Origin: Afipia felis ATCC 53690 | Lineage (GTDB): Bacteria; Pseudomonadota; Alphaproteobacteria; Rhizobiales; Xanthobacteraceae | Length of the DNA: 64,000 nucleotides | NCBI RefSeq assembly: GCF_000314735.2 | Contig: NZ_KB375270.1 | Location: 806,001-870,000, forward strand | Reading direction: 5' to 3' | Part shown: piece by piece, positions 33,925 through 44,072 of the stretch | Numbering within the stretch: the stretch's first letter is position 1 | How the letters are laid out: the number at the start of each line of letters is the position of its first letter | Translations under genes and position numbers: made by a program | The notes under the pieces: generated by a model | Database searches by the model: none | Seen by the model: only the letters and a program-made list of their open reading frames with translations | Told to the model about the DNA's origin: nothing

Positions 33925-34173
33925 TCAAGCTGGTGCGTCCTCGCCGCCCTCGAACAGCGAGATCGGTGCGCCCGGCATAATGGTCGAGATCGCGTGCTTG
34001 TAGACAAGCTGCGAATGACCGTCGCGCCGCAGCAGCAGGCAGAAATTGTCGAACCAAGTGACAATGCCCTGCAGTTTGACACCGTTGACGAGGAAGATCG
34101 TCAGCGGGGTCTTCGATTTGCGAACGTGATTGAGAAAAGTGTCTTGCAGATTCTGTGCGCGATCGGCTGCCAT
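33925..34173 (-). CDS. hfq: RNA chaperone Hfq
   Basis: The 82-residue protein is a complete alphaproteobacterial Hfq. Visible are [20 protein letters not shown] in the Sm1 motif with the conserved Gln of the proximal RNA site, [17 protein letters not shown], and the YKHAISTI Sm2 motif with the conserved Lys-His pair. The C-terminal tail is short. It forms a hexameric ring that pairs small RNAs with mRNAs. The 171-base upstream gap should hold its promoter. In nitrogen-fixing relatives hfq is linked to nitrogen control, and here it is close downstream of the ntr genes. Confidence 0.97.
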   Translation of the reverse strand: MAADRAQNLQDTFLNHVRKSKTPLTIFLVNGVKLQGIVTWFDNFCLLLRRDGHSQLVYKHAISTIMPGAPISLFEGGEDAPA

Positions 34174-34344
34174 TGTTATTTTTTCCGCAGTCGTAGCTGT
34201 TTCTTGTTATCTCCGCCTGCATTCTTGCTGACGGATGCCACCCCCTGAGATCCCCCTCCGGGTGTTGCGTCGCAATTAAACGGCAGGCCCAAAGGTTAGG
34301 CAAGGCCACATCCTAAGCACAACGGATTAAATCGGCCAAAAATC

Positions 34345-35202
34345 TCAAGAAAAGGTCGAAAAACCATGGAAATGGTCCCGCAGTTTGAGGGTAATCGGCC
34401 CAGGAGCGCCCGTCCCGACCGGCTTTCCATCGATTTTGACCACCGGCATCACGATCTGGGTGGAGGCGGTCACGAACGCCTCGGCGGCGTCATGGGCCTC
34501 TTCGGGCGTGAAAGGCCGCTCCTCAAGCCGGATCTGAAGGGCCGCCAGCACCTCCATCAGCACCGCACGGGTGATGCCCGGCAGAATGCCGCTCTCAGCC
34601 GAGCGCGTGACCACGGTGCCAGATTTGGTGACGATCCAGGCATTGCTGGATGAGCCCTCGGTGACCATGCCGTCGCGGTCGACGAACCACGCCTCGTAAG
34701 CACCCCGCTCCTTGGCCTCCTGCTTGGCGAGCACGTTCGGCAGCAGCGACACCGATTTGATATCGACGCGTGGCCAGCGGTTTTCCGGCACGGTGACGAC
34801 AGCGATGCCCTTCGCTGCCATCGCCTGGTTCTTTGCGAAGTTGAGGCTTTTTGCGGTGACGGTCAGGCTTGGTTTCACCGCCGGTGACGGAAAGGCGTGG
34901 TCGCGATGCGCAACGCCGCGCGTGATCTGAAGATAGATCAGCCCGTAGTGAACGCGGTTGCGCCTGACGACTTCATGCAGGACGGCTGCAAGCGCGCCCT
35001 CGCCCATCGGCGTCGCGATCCGGATTTCGCTGAGCGAACGCTTCAGCCGCGCCATGTGGCGAGGCCAATCGACCAGCGATCCGTTTCGGATTTCGCAGAC
35101 CTCGTAGACTCCATCGGAGAACTGATAACCGCGGTCCTCGATATTGACGGCCGCGTCGCGCAGGTCGAGGTAGCGGCCGTTGACGTAAGCAATGCGCGCC
35201 AT
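34345..35202 (-). CDS. Class IV PLP aminotransferase, D-amino acid aminotransferase-like
   Basis: The 285-residue protein has the branched-chain/D-alanine aminotransferase fold. GRYLDLRDAAVNIEDRGYQF precedes the PLP lysine in DIKSVSLLPNVLAKQEA (about residue 150), and EGSSSNAWIV and SGILPGITRAVLME follow. These features and the length match D-alanine aminotransferases (Dat), which interconvert D-amino acids and 2-keto acids. Some relatives act as 4-amino-4-deoxychorismate lyases, so the substrate should be treated as likely. It starts 3 bases after the ntrX stop, suggesting one transcript with ntrY-ntrX. Confidence 0.88.
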   Translation of the reverse strand: MARIAYVNGRYLDLRDAAVNIEDRGYQFSDGVYEVCEIRNGSLVDWPRHMARLKRSLSEIRIATPMGEGALAAVLHEVVRRNRVHYGLIYLQITRGVAHRDHAFPSPAVKPSLTVTAKSLNFAKNQAMAAKGIAVVTVPENRWPRVDIKSVSLLPNVLAKQEAKERGAYEAWFVDRDGMVTEGSSSNAWIVTKSGTVVTRSAESGILPGITRAVLMEVLAALQIRLEERPFTPEEAHDAAEAFVTASTQIVMPVVKIDGKPVGTGAPGPITLKLRDHFHGFSTFS

Positions 35203-35205
35203 CGG

Positions 35206-36576
35206 TCAGCCGACTCCCAGCGCCTTGAGCTTGCGGTGAAGCGCAGAGCGCTCCATGCCGACAAACTCCGCAGTCCGCGAAATGTTGCCGGAGAAGCGGC
35301 TGATCTGAGCGATCAGATAATCTCGCTCGAATACCTCGCGGGCCTCGCGTAGCGGCAGGCCCATGATGTGCTCGCCGTTCACGCCGGTCGGCATCGCCGG
35401 GATCATCGAGCCGACGTCCTGCGGCAGCATATCGGCAGTAATCGTTGCCTCCGGCTCGCCACCCGCCAAGATCATCACGCGTTCGATGTTGTTGCGTAGC
35501 TGACGGACGTTGCCCGGCCAGACGTGGGATTGCAGCACCGCCATCGCGTCCTCGCCAATCTTGCGCTTCGGCAAGCCGGTGGTGCTCGAAATCTGGTCCA
35601 TGAAGTAGTCCACGAGTTCGGGGATGTCCTCACGGCGCTCAGAGAGCGGCGGCACCCGGATGGGTACCACTGAAAGGCGGTGATACAGGTCCTCACGGAA
35701 GCGTCCCTCCGAGATCTCAGCTTCGAGATTGCGCGACGTGGACGAAATGATGCGGACGTCAACATTGACCTTGGTCGTGCCACCCGCGCGCTGGAAGGTC
35801 TGATCGACCAGCACGCGCAGGATCTTATTCTGCGTCTCGCGCGGCATGTCGGCGATCTCGTCGATGAACAGCGTACCACCGTGCGCTTCCTCAAGTGCGC
35901 CCGCCTTGCGCCCGGTCTCGCCGTCGGCAAGCTCGACGCCGAACAGTTCGACCTCCATCCGCTCCGGCGTGATCGCAGCTGCGTTGATGACGACGAACGG
36001 CCCCGCTGCGCGGCTCGACAGATTGTGCAGCGTGCGCGCGACCAATTCCTTGCCTGCGCCCGACGGGCCGACGATCATGATGCGGCTGTTGGCTTTGCCA
36101 GCGCGGTCGATGGTCTGCCTCAACTGATTCATGCAGGGCGACTTGCCGACCAGCGAACCGGAGGACGGCGCCAGCTGTTTCAGTTCGCGAACCTCACGCT
36201 TCAGCCGTGAATTCTCCAGCGCGCGCGTCGCAACCAGCACCAGACGGTCGGCCTTGAAGGGCTTTTCGATAAAGTCATACGCGCCGCGTTTGATCGCGGC
36301 GACGGCGGTTTCGATGTTGCCGTGGCCGGAGATCATGACGATCGGAACATCGGCATGATCCTTCTTGATCTGTTCGAGCAGTTGCAGCCCATCGAGCTTG
36401 CTGCCCTGCATCCAGATGTCGAGGAAGATCAGGTTGGGACGGCGCGACGCGATTTCCGCAAGCGCCGTATCGCTGTCGCGCGCCGTGCGGGTTTTGTATC
36501 CCTCATCGTCGAGAATGCCGGCGACGAGGTCGCGGATATCTGCTTCGTCGTCAACGATCAGAATGTCATTCGCCAT
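35206..36576 (-). CDS. ntrX: Nitrogen regulation response regulator NtrX
   Basis: The 456-residue protein has a receiver domain (VDDEADIRD, phospho-acceptor Asp in FLDIWMQG), an AAA+ domain (GPSGAGKELVARTLH, GGTLFIDEIADMP) and a C-terminal helix-turn-helix ending near MERSALHRKLKALG. The GAFTGA loop needed to contact sigma54 is absent: the region reads LADGETGRKAGALEEAHGG. This is known for alphaproteobacterial NtrX and implies that it does not activate sigma54 directly. Its start overlaps the end of ntrY by 11 bases, so kinase and regulator are translationally coupled. Confidence 0.95.
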   Translation of the reverse strand: MANDILIVDDEADIRDLVAGILDDEGYKTRTARDSDTALAEIASRRPNLIFLDIWMQGSKLDGLQLLEQIKKDHADVPIVMISGHGNIETAVAAIKRGAYDFIEKPFKADRLVLVATRALENSRLKREVRELKQLAPSSGSLVGKSPCMNQLRQTIDRAGKANSRIMIVGPSGAGKELVARTLHNLSSRAAGPFVVINAAAITPERMEVELFGVELADGETGRKAGALEEAHGGTLFIDEIADMPRETQNKILRVLVDQTFQRAGGTTKVNVDVRIISSTSRNLEAEISEGRFREDLYHRLSVVPIRVPPLSERREDIPELVDYFMDQISSTTGLPKRKIGEDAMAVLQSHVWPGNVRQLRNNIERVMILAGGEPEATITADMLPQDVGSMIPAMPTGVNGEHIMGLPLREAREVFERDYLIAQISRFSGNISRTAEFVGMERSALHRKLKALGVG

Positions 36577-38845
36577 GGGTTGCTTCCGCTGTTTCCGTCT
36601 TCTGTGGCGTATCGCCGGTCTTCAGGTCGGCGTCTTTCGGGCGGCCTGAGACGGCGAAGCGTAGTCTCACCCACGCCCCTCTCTGCCCCGGCCTGATGTT
36701 CGAGGCGTCGTTGAGTTCGATCTTGCCGCCGTGATCCTCGAGCACGCGCCCAACGATGGCGAGGCCGAGACCGGTGCCCTTCTCGCGGGTGGTGACGTAA
36801 GGCTCGAGCAGACGCGCGCGGCTCTCTTTGGGCAGGCCGACGCCGTTGTCGACGACGTCGATGATGATGTCGTCGTCCTCCTGCGCAGCCGTCACATCGA
36901 TCCGCCCCTTGCCGAGTTCGTCCGGCGGCACTGCGCCGATCGCCTCCGTGGCGTTCTTGATGATGTTGGTGAGCGCCTGCGAGATCAGCCGGCGGTCGAA
37001 ATTGGCCCGCATCGGATCCTGCTTGATGTCGGCTTCGATATCGATGTCCGGATGGCCGACGCGCATCAGGAACACTGCCTGCCGCACGGTGTCCGCAACA
37101 TCCTCGCCTTCGATCACGGGTTTCGGCATCCGCGCGAACCTGGAGAACTCGTCCACCATGCGGCGGATATCGTCGACCTGTCGCACGATGGTGTCGGTGC
37201 ACTGGTCGAATATCGCGCGGTCCTCAACGATGGTCTTGCCGAACTTGCGGCGGATACGCTCGGCCGACAACTGGATCGGCGTCAGCGGGTTTTTAATTTC
37301 GTGGGCGATACGACGCGCCACATCGGCCCATGCTGATGTGCGCTGCGCGGACACCAGTTCGGTGATGTCGTCGAGCGTGATGATGTAGCCTTCCTGTGCC
37401 TGCCCCGACTGCTCGGCCGTGATGCGGACGGAAAGATTGCGCGCGATACCGGCGCGGTTGATTTCGATCTCGCCCTGCAGCAGGCGGTGCGAACCGCTCT
37501 TAGCGTTGGCCATCAGTTCGTCGAGTTCGGGGACGACTTCCGAGAGCGGATGGTTCAGCGCCTCGGTTTCCACCAGCCCGATCAGCTTTTCCGCGGAGCG
37601 ATTGAGAATGCCGATGATGCCGTTGTTATCGATGCCGATGATGCCCGCGCTCGCCGACAGCAGAACAGCCTCGATGAAACGGCGGCGGCTGTCGATCATG
37701 TTGCTGGCGCTCACAAGCTCATCGCGCTGGGTGCGCAACTCCTGCGTCATCTTGTTGAATGTCTCGCCGAGGCTTGCGAGGTCGCCCTCGGATTTGATGA
37801 CCGGCACCTGAACGTGAAGATCTCCGGTGGAAACCAGATTGGCCGCGCTCATCAATCGCCGGATCGGCGCCACCAGACGATTGGAGAAATTCAAACCGAT
37901 CAGCACCGCCGACATCAGCACCGTCAACGCGATCACTGTAAACATCAGTGCGAAGGCGACCTGGATGCCGAGCCTGCGCGATTCTAGCTGACTGTATTCG
38001 GCGACGCTCGCTTGCGTCTGCCGCAACTGTGCGACGACGCGCGGATCGAGCAGCCGCGCCACATACAGGAACGTATCCTGAAACGCACGCAGCCGGATCA
38101 CCGCCGCGACATAGTTCTGCTGGATGAAGACGCCGATCTGCGGGTCGTCCTCGGTGACGTTCTTGAGAAAATCCGGCGCGGGCGTCGTGAAGCTCTGGGT
38201 GATGCCATTGGCGGCGGTCTCGAGGACATTGCTGTCCTTGTCGATGATCATCGCGCCCGGCAGGTCGCGCGCCTTGGCATTTTGAGTCAGCACATCGCGG
38301 AAGCTCTGGCGATCCTGGTCCCACAGTGGCCGTGCATTGGCGAGGTCGTTGGCCATGCCGAGCACGTCGCCCCGGATCAACTGGGCGTGTTCGTAAAGGT
38401 AGGCGTTGGCGATGGTCAGCGAATTCTCGATCACCGCCTTGGTGGGGCCCGAGAATAGGCGATCCAGTCCGCGATCGAGTGTGACGTTGGCGACAATCGA
38501 CACCAGCACGGCGGGCAGCACCGCGATCACCGAAAACAACGCGACGATCTGGACGTGCAATCGCGCGGCTGCCCGGCCTCGCCGCCTGGCCTGGATTACC
38601 AGCCAGATTTCGCGCCCGATGATCAGCAGCAGCAGGAGAATGGAGGCTGCGTTGATCAGCAGGAAACCGATCACCACCTGGTGGGTCGGCACGATCGGCG
38701 TCAGGCCGGTCAGAACCACGAAGGTCAGAAACGCCGAGATCAGCGCCAGCGCGACCGCAACCGGCATGAACAGCCGGCGCAGCCGACGGCCTTGCGGCTC
38801 GGCAATGCGAGGTTCGATCGAGGCCGAAGTCTCCGAAGCGGTCAT
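36566..38845 (-). CDS. ntrY: Sensor histidine kinase NtrY
   Basis: The 759-residue protein has three hydrophobic segments in the first 120 residues, a periplasmic sensor region, and a fourth segment near 285-310 that leads into a HAMP domain. A PAS domain is followed by the HisKA box HEIKNPLTPIQLSAERIRR and the ATPase boxes GVGLPKESRARLLEPYV and EKGTGLGLAIVGRV. It phosphorylates NtrX; in relatives it responds to nitrogen, redox or oxygen conditions. It lies 152 bases downstream of ntrC. Confidence 0.95.
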   Translation of the reverse strand: MTASETSASIEPRIAEPQGRRLRRLFMPVAVALALISAFLTFVVLTGLTPIVPTHQVVIGFLLINAASILLLLLIIGREIWLVIQARRRGRAAARLHVQIVALFSVIAVLPAVLVSIVANVTLDRGLDRLFSGPTKAVIENSLTIANAYLYEHAQLIRGDVLGMANDLANARPLWDQDRQSFRDVLTQNAKARDLPGAMIIDKDSNVLETAANGITQSFTTPAPDFLKNVTEDDPQIGVFIQQNYVAAVIRLRAFQDTFLYVARLLDPRVVAQLRQTQASVAEYSQLESRRLGIQVAFALMFTVIALTVLMSAVLIGLNFSNRLVAPIRRLMSAANLVSTGDLHVQVPVIKSEGDLASLGETFNKMTQELRTQRDELVSASNMIDSRRRFIEAVLLSASAGIIGIDNNGIIGILNRSAEKLIGLVETEALNHPLSEVVPELDELMANAKSGSHRLLQGEIEINRAGIARNLSVRITAEQSGQAQEGYIITLDDITELVSAQRTSAWADVARRIAHEIKNPLTPIQLSAERIRRKFGKTIVEDRAIFDQCTDTIVRQVDDIRRMVDEFSRFARMPKPVIEGEDVADTVRQAVFLMRVGHPDIDIEADIKQDPMRANFDRRLISQALTNIIKNATEAIGAVPPDELGKGRIDVTAAQEDDDIIIDVVDNGVGLPKESRARLLEPYVTTREKGTGLGLAIVGRVLEDHGGKIELNDASNIRPGQRGAWVRLRFAVSGRPKDADLKTGDTPQKTETAEATHGE

Positions 38846-38934
38846 GCCCGAGGGTGCAAGGGTGAGAGAACGGATGCGGCATTACCGCATCAGTGATGCA
38901 TTCATATCACAATGTTGCCGAATTGCGACAATTC

Positions 38935-38948
38935 CTAGGCGTGCCTAG
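38935..38948. promoter_or_regulatory. Short palindrome upstream of ntrY, candidate operator
   Basis: CTAGGC (38935-38940) and GCCTAG (38943-38948) are inverted copies with a 2-base centre. They lie in the 152-base gap between ntrC and ntrY, about 90 bases before the ntrY start. A regulator site is possible; transcription of ntrYX may start here in addition to read-through from ntrBC. Confidence 0.35.
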
Positions 38949-38997
38949 AAGCGATTTTGCCCTATCCCACGGCAAAACGCCCCAGCCGCGAACACAC

Positions 38998-40443
38998 CTA
39001 GCCTGTGCGGTAAACTTGGATATCGAGGTCGCGGATTTTCTTGCGCAAGGTGTTCCGGTTCAACCCCAGCAGGTCTGCAGCCCTGATCTGGTTGCCACGG
39101 GTTGCCACAAGGGCGGCAGTGAGGAGCGGAACCTCCATCTCGCGCAGAATCCGATGGTAGAGACCGGGCGGCGGAAGCGCATTTGGAAAGCCCGCGAAGT
39201 GCGCCGCCAGATAGCTCTCGACGGCGGAGCCGAGATTTTCGACCTTCTGCGGCCCGCCTCCGTTCACGGCCCCGGCGGCTGCGGCCGGCGCAAGCTCGCC
39301 CTCGATAACCGAGGCGGTCATGACGTCCTGCGGGTAAAGCGCGGCCAGACGGCGCGCGAGATTTTCAAGCTCGCGTACGTTGCCGGGCCAGCGGTGCTGT
39401 TTCATCCGCTCCATCGCCTGCGTATCGAGTTTCTTCAGCGGCAGGCCGTCCTTCTCCGCCAGCGCAAAAAAGTGCCGTACCAGATCGGGAAGGTCCTCAA
39501 TGCGTTCACGCAAAGGTGGAAGTCTGAGTGGCACGACATTGAGACGGAAGAACAAATCTTCACGGAACAAGCCCTGCTGGATCAGGATGCGCAGGTCCTT
39601 GTTGGATGCTGCCACGATCCGCACGTCGGTCTTGATCGCGGTACGGCCGCCGACGGTGGTGTACTCGCCCTGCTGCAGCACGCGCAGCAGTCGCGTCTGT
39701 GCCTCCATCGGCATGTCGCCGATCTCGTCGAGGAACAACGTGCCACCTTCCGCCTGTTCGAAGCGGCCGGTCGCGCGTGTGTTGGCGCCGGTGAAGGCGC
39801 CGCGCTCATGGCCGAACAGTTCGGATTCGATCAGGTCGCGCGGGATCGCCGCCATGTTGATGGCAACGAATGGCCCGTTCCGCCGCTTGCCGTAATCATG
39901 CAGCGCGCGCGCGACCAGTTCCTTGCCGGTGCCGGATTCGCCGGTGATCATCACGGTGAGATCGGTCTGCATCAGCCGCGCCAGGACGCGGTAGATTTCC
40001 TGCATCGCGGCCGAGCGACCGACCAGAGGAATGGAATCGAACTCACCCTCGTCCGCAGCGCCGGCCGGACGCTCCTTCGGCTCGGCCAGAGCGCGGCCGA
40101 CGATCGCGATCAATTCCTTCAGGTCGAACGGCTTCGGCAGATATTCGTAAGCGCCCCGCTCGGAGGCGCGGATCGCAGTCATGAACGTGTTCTGCGCACT
40201 CATGACGATGACTGGCAGGTTCGGGCGCAGTTTTTTGATCCGTGGCAGCAGATCGAAGGCGTTTTCGTCTGGCATCACCACGTCGGTGATGACGAGGTCA
40301 CCCTCGCCCTGATTGACCCAACGCCACAGCGTGGCGGCGTTGCTGGTTAATCGTACTTCGTATCCGGCGCGGATCAGCGCCTGATTGAGCACGGTGCGGA
40401 TCGCGGTATCGTCGTCGGCGACTAGAATGCTACCTGCTGGCAT
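38998..40443 (-). CDS. ntrC: Nitrogen regulator NtrC (NR-I)
   Basis: The 481-residue protein is a full sigma54 activator. It has a receiver domain ([16 protein letters not shown], Asp in [10 protein letters not shown]), an AAA+ domain with [18 protein letters not shown], the sigma54-contacting loop ERGAFTGAN and [13 protein letters not shown], and a C-terminal Fis-type helix-turn-helix with [16 protein letters not shown]. It activates glnA, amt and other nitrogen-limitation promoters. The start lies 9 bases after the ntrB stop. The intact GAFTGA loop contrasts with the altered NtrX nearby. Confidence 0.97.
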   Translation of the reverse strand: MPAGSILVADDDTAIRTVLNQALIRAGYEVRLTSNAATLWRWVNQGEGDLVITDVVMPDENAFDLLPRIKKLRPNLPVIVMSAQNTFMTAIRASERGAYEYLPKPFDLKELIAIVGRALAEPKERPAGAADEGEFDSIPLVGRSAAMQEIYRVLARLMQTDLTVMITGESGTGKELVARALHDYGKRRNGPFVAINMAAIPRDLIESELFGHERGAFTGANTRATGRFEQAEGGTLFLDEIGDMPMEAQTRLLRVLQQGEYTTVGGRTAIKTDVRIVAASNKDLRILIQQGLFREDLFFRLNVVPLRLPPLRERIEDLPDLVRHFFALAEKDGLPLKKLDTQAMERMKQHRWPGNVRELENLARRLAALYPQDVMTASVIEGELAPAAAAGAVNGGGPQKVENLGSAVESYLAAHFAGFPNALPPPGLYHRILREMEVPLLTAALVATRGNQIRAADLLGLNRNTLRKKIRDLDIQVYRTG

Positions 40444-40452
40444 GGATCTTCC

Positions 40453-41610
40453 TCATGTGGCGCTGTCGCGTCTGGAGGCCGTTCCCGCGGCTTCCCCGTC
40501 GCTGTGGGGCTGGGTTGGATTGAACATTGGCAGCAGCACGCGGAAGATCGTCTTTCGCGGCTGAGATTCGCATTCGATGATGCCGCCGTGATCGCCGATG
40601 ATTTTCGCGACCAGCGCGAGGCCAAGCCCGCTGCCGGTGGGCTTGGTCGTTACGAACGGATCAAACAGGTTGGGCAGCAGATCGTCCGGTACGCCATGGC
40701 CGTTGTCCCGGACGCAGAACTCCAGAGGCAGCGACACCCGCGTCGCCTTGCCGGGGATCGACAGGCGCACACCCGGGCGGAAGGCGGTGGTGAGCGCGAT
40801 TTCCGGCTCGTCGATATCGGCGACCGCTTCGGCAGCATTCTTCACCAGATTGAGAAAGACCTGAATGAGCTGGTCCTGATTGGCGAGCACCGGCGGCAGC
40901 GAGGGATCGTAGTCCTCGATGAAGCGGATGTGGCGGGCGAAGCCGGACTGCGCGAGCCGCTTCACATGATCAAGCACCGAATGGATGTTAACTGGCCCGC
41001 GCGCGACCGGGCGTTCGTCGCCGAACACTTCCATGCGGTCGACAAGCGTCACGATGCGGTCGGCCTCATCGCAGATCAGCCGCGTCAACGAACGATCCTC
41101 GGGTGTTGCAGCCTGCTCCAGAAGTTGCGCCGCGCCACGGATGCCCGAGAGCGGATTCTTGATCTCGTGCGCGAGCATCGCCGCGAGCGCCGTCACCGAA
41201 CGCGCGGCACTGCGATGGGTCAGTTGACGGTCCATCTTGTCGGCGATGGTGCGCCCCTGCAGCATCACTACGATGTGTCCCGGCCTCTCCGGCAGCGGCG
41301 CGACGTGAATGTCGACCTGACGGTCGGAGCCGATGCGCGGCGTCGAGAGGTCGACCTTGTATTCGTTGACGGCGTTACCATCGCGGCGGACCTGCTCGAT
41401 CAGTCCGAGTAACGGACTGCCGAAGGGGATGAAGTCTTTCAACGACAGTCGCTTGAGATGCTGGATCGATGTCTCGAAGAAGGCTTCCGCCGCCATGTTG
41501 GCATCGGCCACCCGTCCGTCAGGCGCGATCAGCATTACCGGATTGGGCAGCGCGTTCAGCATTGCTTCGCTGATACCATTGGCCGCTCGCGTATCCGGTG
41601 CGACACTCAT
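40453..41610 (-). CDS. ntrB: Nitrogen sensor kinase/phosphatase NtrB (NR-II)
   Basis: The 385-residue soluble kinase has an N-terminal PAS domain ([20 protein letters not shown]), the HisKA box [20 protein letters not shown] and the ATPase boxes [24 protein letters not shown] and [16 protein letters not shown] proteins control its kinase/phosphatase balance toward NtrC. I start at ATG 41610, which overlaps the dusB stop as ATGA; the frame is open to 41703 but that stretch lies within dusB. The order dusB(nifR3)-ntrB-ntrC is typical of alphaproteobacteria. Confidence 0.96.
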   Translation of the reverse strand: MSVAPDTRAANGISEAMLNALPNPVMLIAPDGRVADANMAAEAFFETSIQHLKRLSLKDFIPFGSPLLGLIEQVRRDGNAVNEYKVDLSTPRIGSDRQVDIHVAPLPERPGHIVVMLQGRTIADKMDRQLTHRSAARSVTALAAMLAHEIKNPLSGIRGAAQLLEQAATPEDRSLTRLICDEADRIVTLVDRMEVFGDERPVARGPVNIHSVLDHVKRLAQSGFARHIRFIEDYDPSLPPVLANQDQLIQVFLNLVKNAAEAVADIDEPEIALTTAFRPGVRLSIPGKATRVSLPLEFCVRDNGHGVPDDLLPNLFDPFVTTKPTGSGLGLALVAKIIGDHGGIIECESQPRKTIFRVLLPMFNPTQPHSDGEAAGTASRRDSAT

Positions 41611-42683
41611 GCAGCCGCACTCCCTGCGAATGCATCGAAAGCCGCATTGAGCAAGGCATGAACCTCGTCCGGCCGCTCGCTGGTGAGGATCTTCCCGCGC
41701 CATTCCTTCAGGGCTTCAGTGCCTGCGTCAGCGCCCTTCTCCGCAACCTCAAGACCCCAACCGAGATGCTTGCGAGCATGACGCAGCCCGATGCGCGCGC
41801 CGTAATGCGAAAGAATATCGTCGTAGAGCGTGCGCAGATAACCGAGTTGCACGTCGAGCGCCGGATCGGATTCCGCCGCACCGCCTGCGAGCCGCCGCGC
41901 GATCTGTCCCGGTAGCCAGGGCCGCCCCTGCGCGCCGCGGCCGATCATCACCGCATCTGCGCCCGATGCATCGAGCGCCGCCACGGCGTCGCCATAACTG
42001 GTGATATCGCCGTTGACGACGAGCGGAATGGTAAGAGCCTCACGCACGGCCCGGACCGCGTTCCAGTCCGCCTCGCCCTTGTAGAACTGGCAGCGTGTGC
42101 GGCCATGCACCGTCACCATTTGTATGCCGGCAGCCTCAGCACGTCGCGCCAGTTCTGGCGCGTTGAGCGAGGCATGATCCCAGCCGAGCCGCATCTTCAG
42201 CGTCACGGGAATCTTCACCGCTGCGATGGTCGCATCAATCAGCGTCATCGCATGATCGAGGTCGCGCATCAGCGCTGAGCCGGACTGTCCGCCGGTGACG
42301 TGCCGCGCCGGGCAACCCATGTTGATGTCGATAATGTCAGCGCCGCCGCTCTCCGCGATGCGCGCGCCTTCCGCCATCCATTTCGCCTCGCAGCCTGCAA
42401 GCTGCACGACGTGCGGTCCGATCCCGGTCGCCTCGCAGCGCAGGACCGACATCGCCCGTCCGCGCGCGAGATCGTCACTCGCCGTCATCTCCGAGACAAC
42501 AAGACCCGCGCCGAGCCGGGCTGCGACACGGCGCAGCGGCGCATCGGTAATGCCGGACATCGGCGCCAACAGCACCCGATTGGCGATGTCGATACCGCCA
42601 ATTCGAAGGCCTTCTGCGATGGGGGCCGGATGGACGGGCACCGTGGTCTCTCTATTGGCAAAGGGATCGATGGTCGAGCGCAT
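41607..42683 (-). CDS. dusB: tRNA-dihydrouridine synthase B (NifR3)
   Basis: DusB reduces uridine to dihydrouridine in the tRNA D-loop with FMN and NADPH. The 358-residue protein has [31 protein letters not shown] with the catalytic Cys, [29 protein letters not shown] and [11 protein letters not shown]. An ATG at 42683 and a GTG at 42701 are both possible starts; neither has a good ribosome-binding site, and I prefer the ATG. It leads the dusB-ntrB-ntrC transcript and is divergent from ispDF. Confidence 0.95.
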   Translation of the reverse strand: MRSTIDPFANRETTVPVHPAPIAEGLRIGGIDIANRVLLAPMSGITDAPLRRVAARLGAGLVVSEMTASDDLARGRAMSVLRCEATGIGPHVVQLAGCEAKWMAEGARIAESGGADIIDINMGCPARHVTGGQSGSALMRDLDHAMTLIDATIAAVKIPVTLKMRLGWDHASLNAPELARRAEAAGIQMVTVHGRTRCQFYKGEADWNAVRAVREALTIPLVVNGDITSYGDAVAALDASGADAVMIGRGAQGRPWLPGQIARRLAGGAAESDPALDVQLGYLRTLYDDILSHYGARIGLRHARKHLGWGLEVAEKGADAGTEALKEWRGKILTSERPDEVHALLNAAFDAFAGSAAA

Positions 42684-42865
42684 ATTAAATAAGCAAATCA
42701 CCTTGTTGCCTAGAGATTAGACAAAACCATTCAAAACACAAGTGCGGCGCAGCATTTTCTGCAAACGATTGAAAGGACATAGGTTCAGAAAGGGAACAGA
42801 ACCCTCCGAATCCGGGCCAGCCTGTGCTAAGGAGCGCCCCAATCCTCATTTCTGTTGTGAGTTCA

Positions 42866-44071
42866 ATGCCATCTTCCAAACGAGCAGCCGCCATTATCGT
42901 TGCCGGCGGACGCGGCCTTCGCGCCGGAGCCGGCGGACCCAAGCAATACCGGACTCTGGGTGGCCAGAGCGTGCTGGCTCGCGCCATGAGCCCGTTCTGC
43001 AGCCATCCCGGCATTTCTGCTGTCCAACCAGTGCGTCATGCGGATGACGCGGCGCTGTTCGCGGAAGCCGTGCAGGGCCTGACCTATCGACCGGCGGTCG
43101 CCGGCGGTGCGACGCGGCAACAATCGGTGCGCGCGGGGCTTGAGGCACTGGCGCAGGACGCACCCGACATCGTCCTGATCCATGACGCCGCACGGGCTTT
43201 CGTGACGCGGGATGTGATCTCCCGTGCGATCGACGCAGCGCTTGCAACCGGTGCGGCCATTCCCGTGGTCCCCGTCAACGATACCGTGAAGCGCGTCGGC
43301 GACACCGGCCTCGTGGAAGACACGCCGAGCCGTGCAGCATTGCGCATCGCGCAGACGCCGCAGGCTTTCGCGTTCAAGACGATCCTCGAAGCGCACCGCC
43401 GCGCCGCTGCCGAGGGTCGAGACGATTTCACTGACGATTCCGCGCTTGCCGAATGGGCAGGATTGACGGTCGCAACCTTTCAAGGCGATGCTGCCAACAT
43501 GAAACTGACGACACCTGAAGACTTCTCCCGCGAGGAAATCCGCCTCGCCGCGGCGCTCGGCGATGTCCGCACCGGTACCGGTTACGACGTGCATGCCTTC
43601 GGCGATGGTGACCACCTCTGGCTGTGCGGCGTGAAGGTGCCGTTTAATCGCGGATTCCTCGCCCATTCCGATGGCGACGTCGGGCTGCACGCGCTTGTCG
43701 ACGCCATTCTCGGTGCGCTTGCGGACGGCGATATCGGCTCGCACTTCCCGCCGAGCGATCCGAAATGGAAGGGTGCCGCCTCCGACCAGTTCCTGATCTA
43801 TGCGGTCGATCTTGTGAAGCAGCGCGGTGGGCGTATTGCACATCTCGAAGTCACGCTGATCTGCGAGGCGCCGAAGGTCGGCCCGTTGCGCGAGACCATG
43901 CGCGCGAAGATTGCCGAGATCACTGGCCTGCCGGTATCGCGCGTCGCGGTGAAGGCGACGACCAGTGAGCGGCTTGGTTTCACCGGCCGTCAGGAAGGCA
44001 TTGCCGCAACGGCAGCCGCCACCATCCGCCTGCCTTGGGCGGATGAATCGAATATGGTCGGGAGCAACTGA
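42866..44071 (+). CDS. ispDF: Bifunctional IspD/IspF enzyme of the MEP isoprenoid pathway
   Basis: The N-terminal half is the CDP-methylerythritol synthase: [33 protein letters not shown] and RIAQTPQAF. The C-terminal part, from about residue 232, is the MECDP synthase with [48 protein letters not shown] and [14 protein letters not shown], including the zinc-binding Asp and His. The total of 401 residues is normal for the alphaproteobacterial fusion, which makes isopentenyl precursors. I start at ATG 42866; an in-frame GTG at 42824 follows less well. It is separated by 1 base from cinA. Confidence 0.95.
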   Translation: MPSSKRAAAIIVAGGRGLRAGAGGPKQYRTLGGQSVLARAMSPFCSHPGISAVQPVRHADDAALFAEAVQGLTYRPAVAGGATRQQSVRAGLEALAQDAPDIVLIHDAARAFVTRDVISRAIDAALATGAAIPVVPVNDTVKRVGDTGLVEDTPSRAALRIAQTPQAFAFKTILEAHRRAAAEGRDDFTDDSALAEWAGLTVATFQGDAANMKLTTPEDFSREEIRLAAALGDVRTGTGYDVHAFGDGDHLWLCGVKVPFNRGFLAHSDGDVGLHALVDAILGALADGDIGSHFPPSDPKWKGAASDQFLIYAVDLVKQRGGRIAHLEVTLICEAPKVGPLRETMRAKIAEITGLPVSRVAVKATTSERLGFTGRQEGIAATAAATIRLPWADESNMVGSN

Positions 44072-44072
44072 C

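Noticed and set aside
36558..37388. Long open frames of 186-214 codons antisense to or out of frame with ntrY
   Set aside because: These are shadow frames of a high-GC gene; ntrY itself has a full set of kinase motifs.
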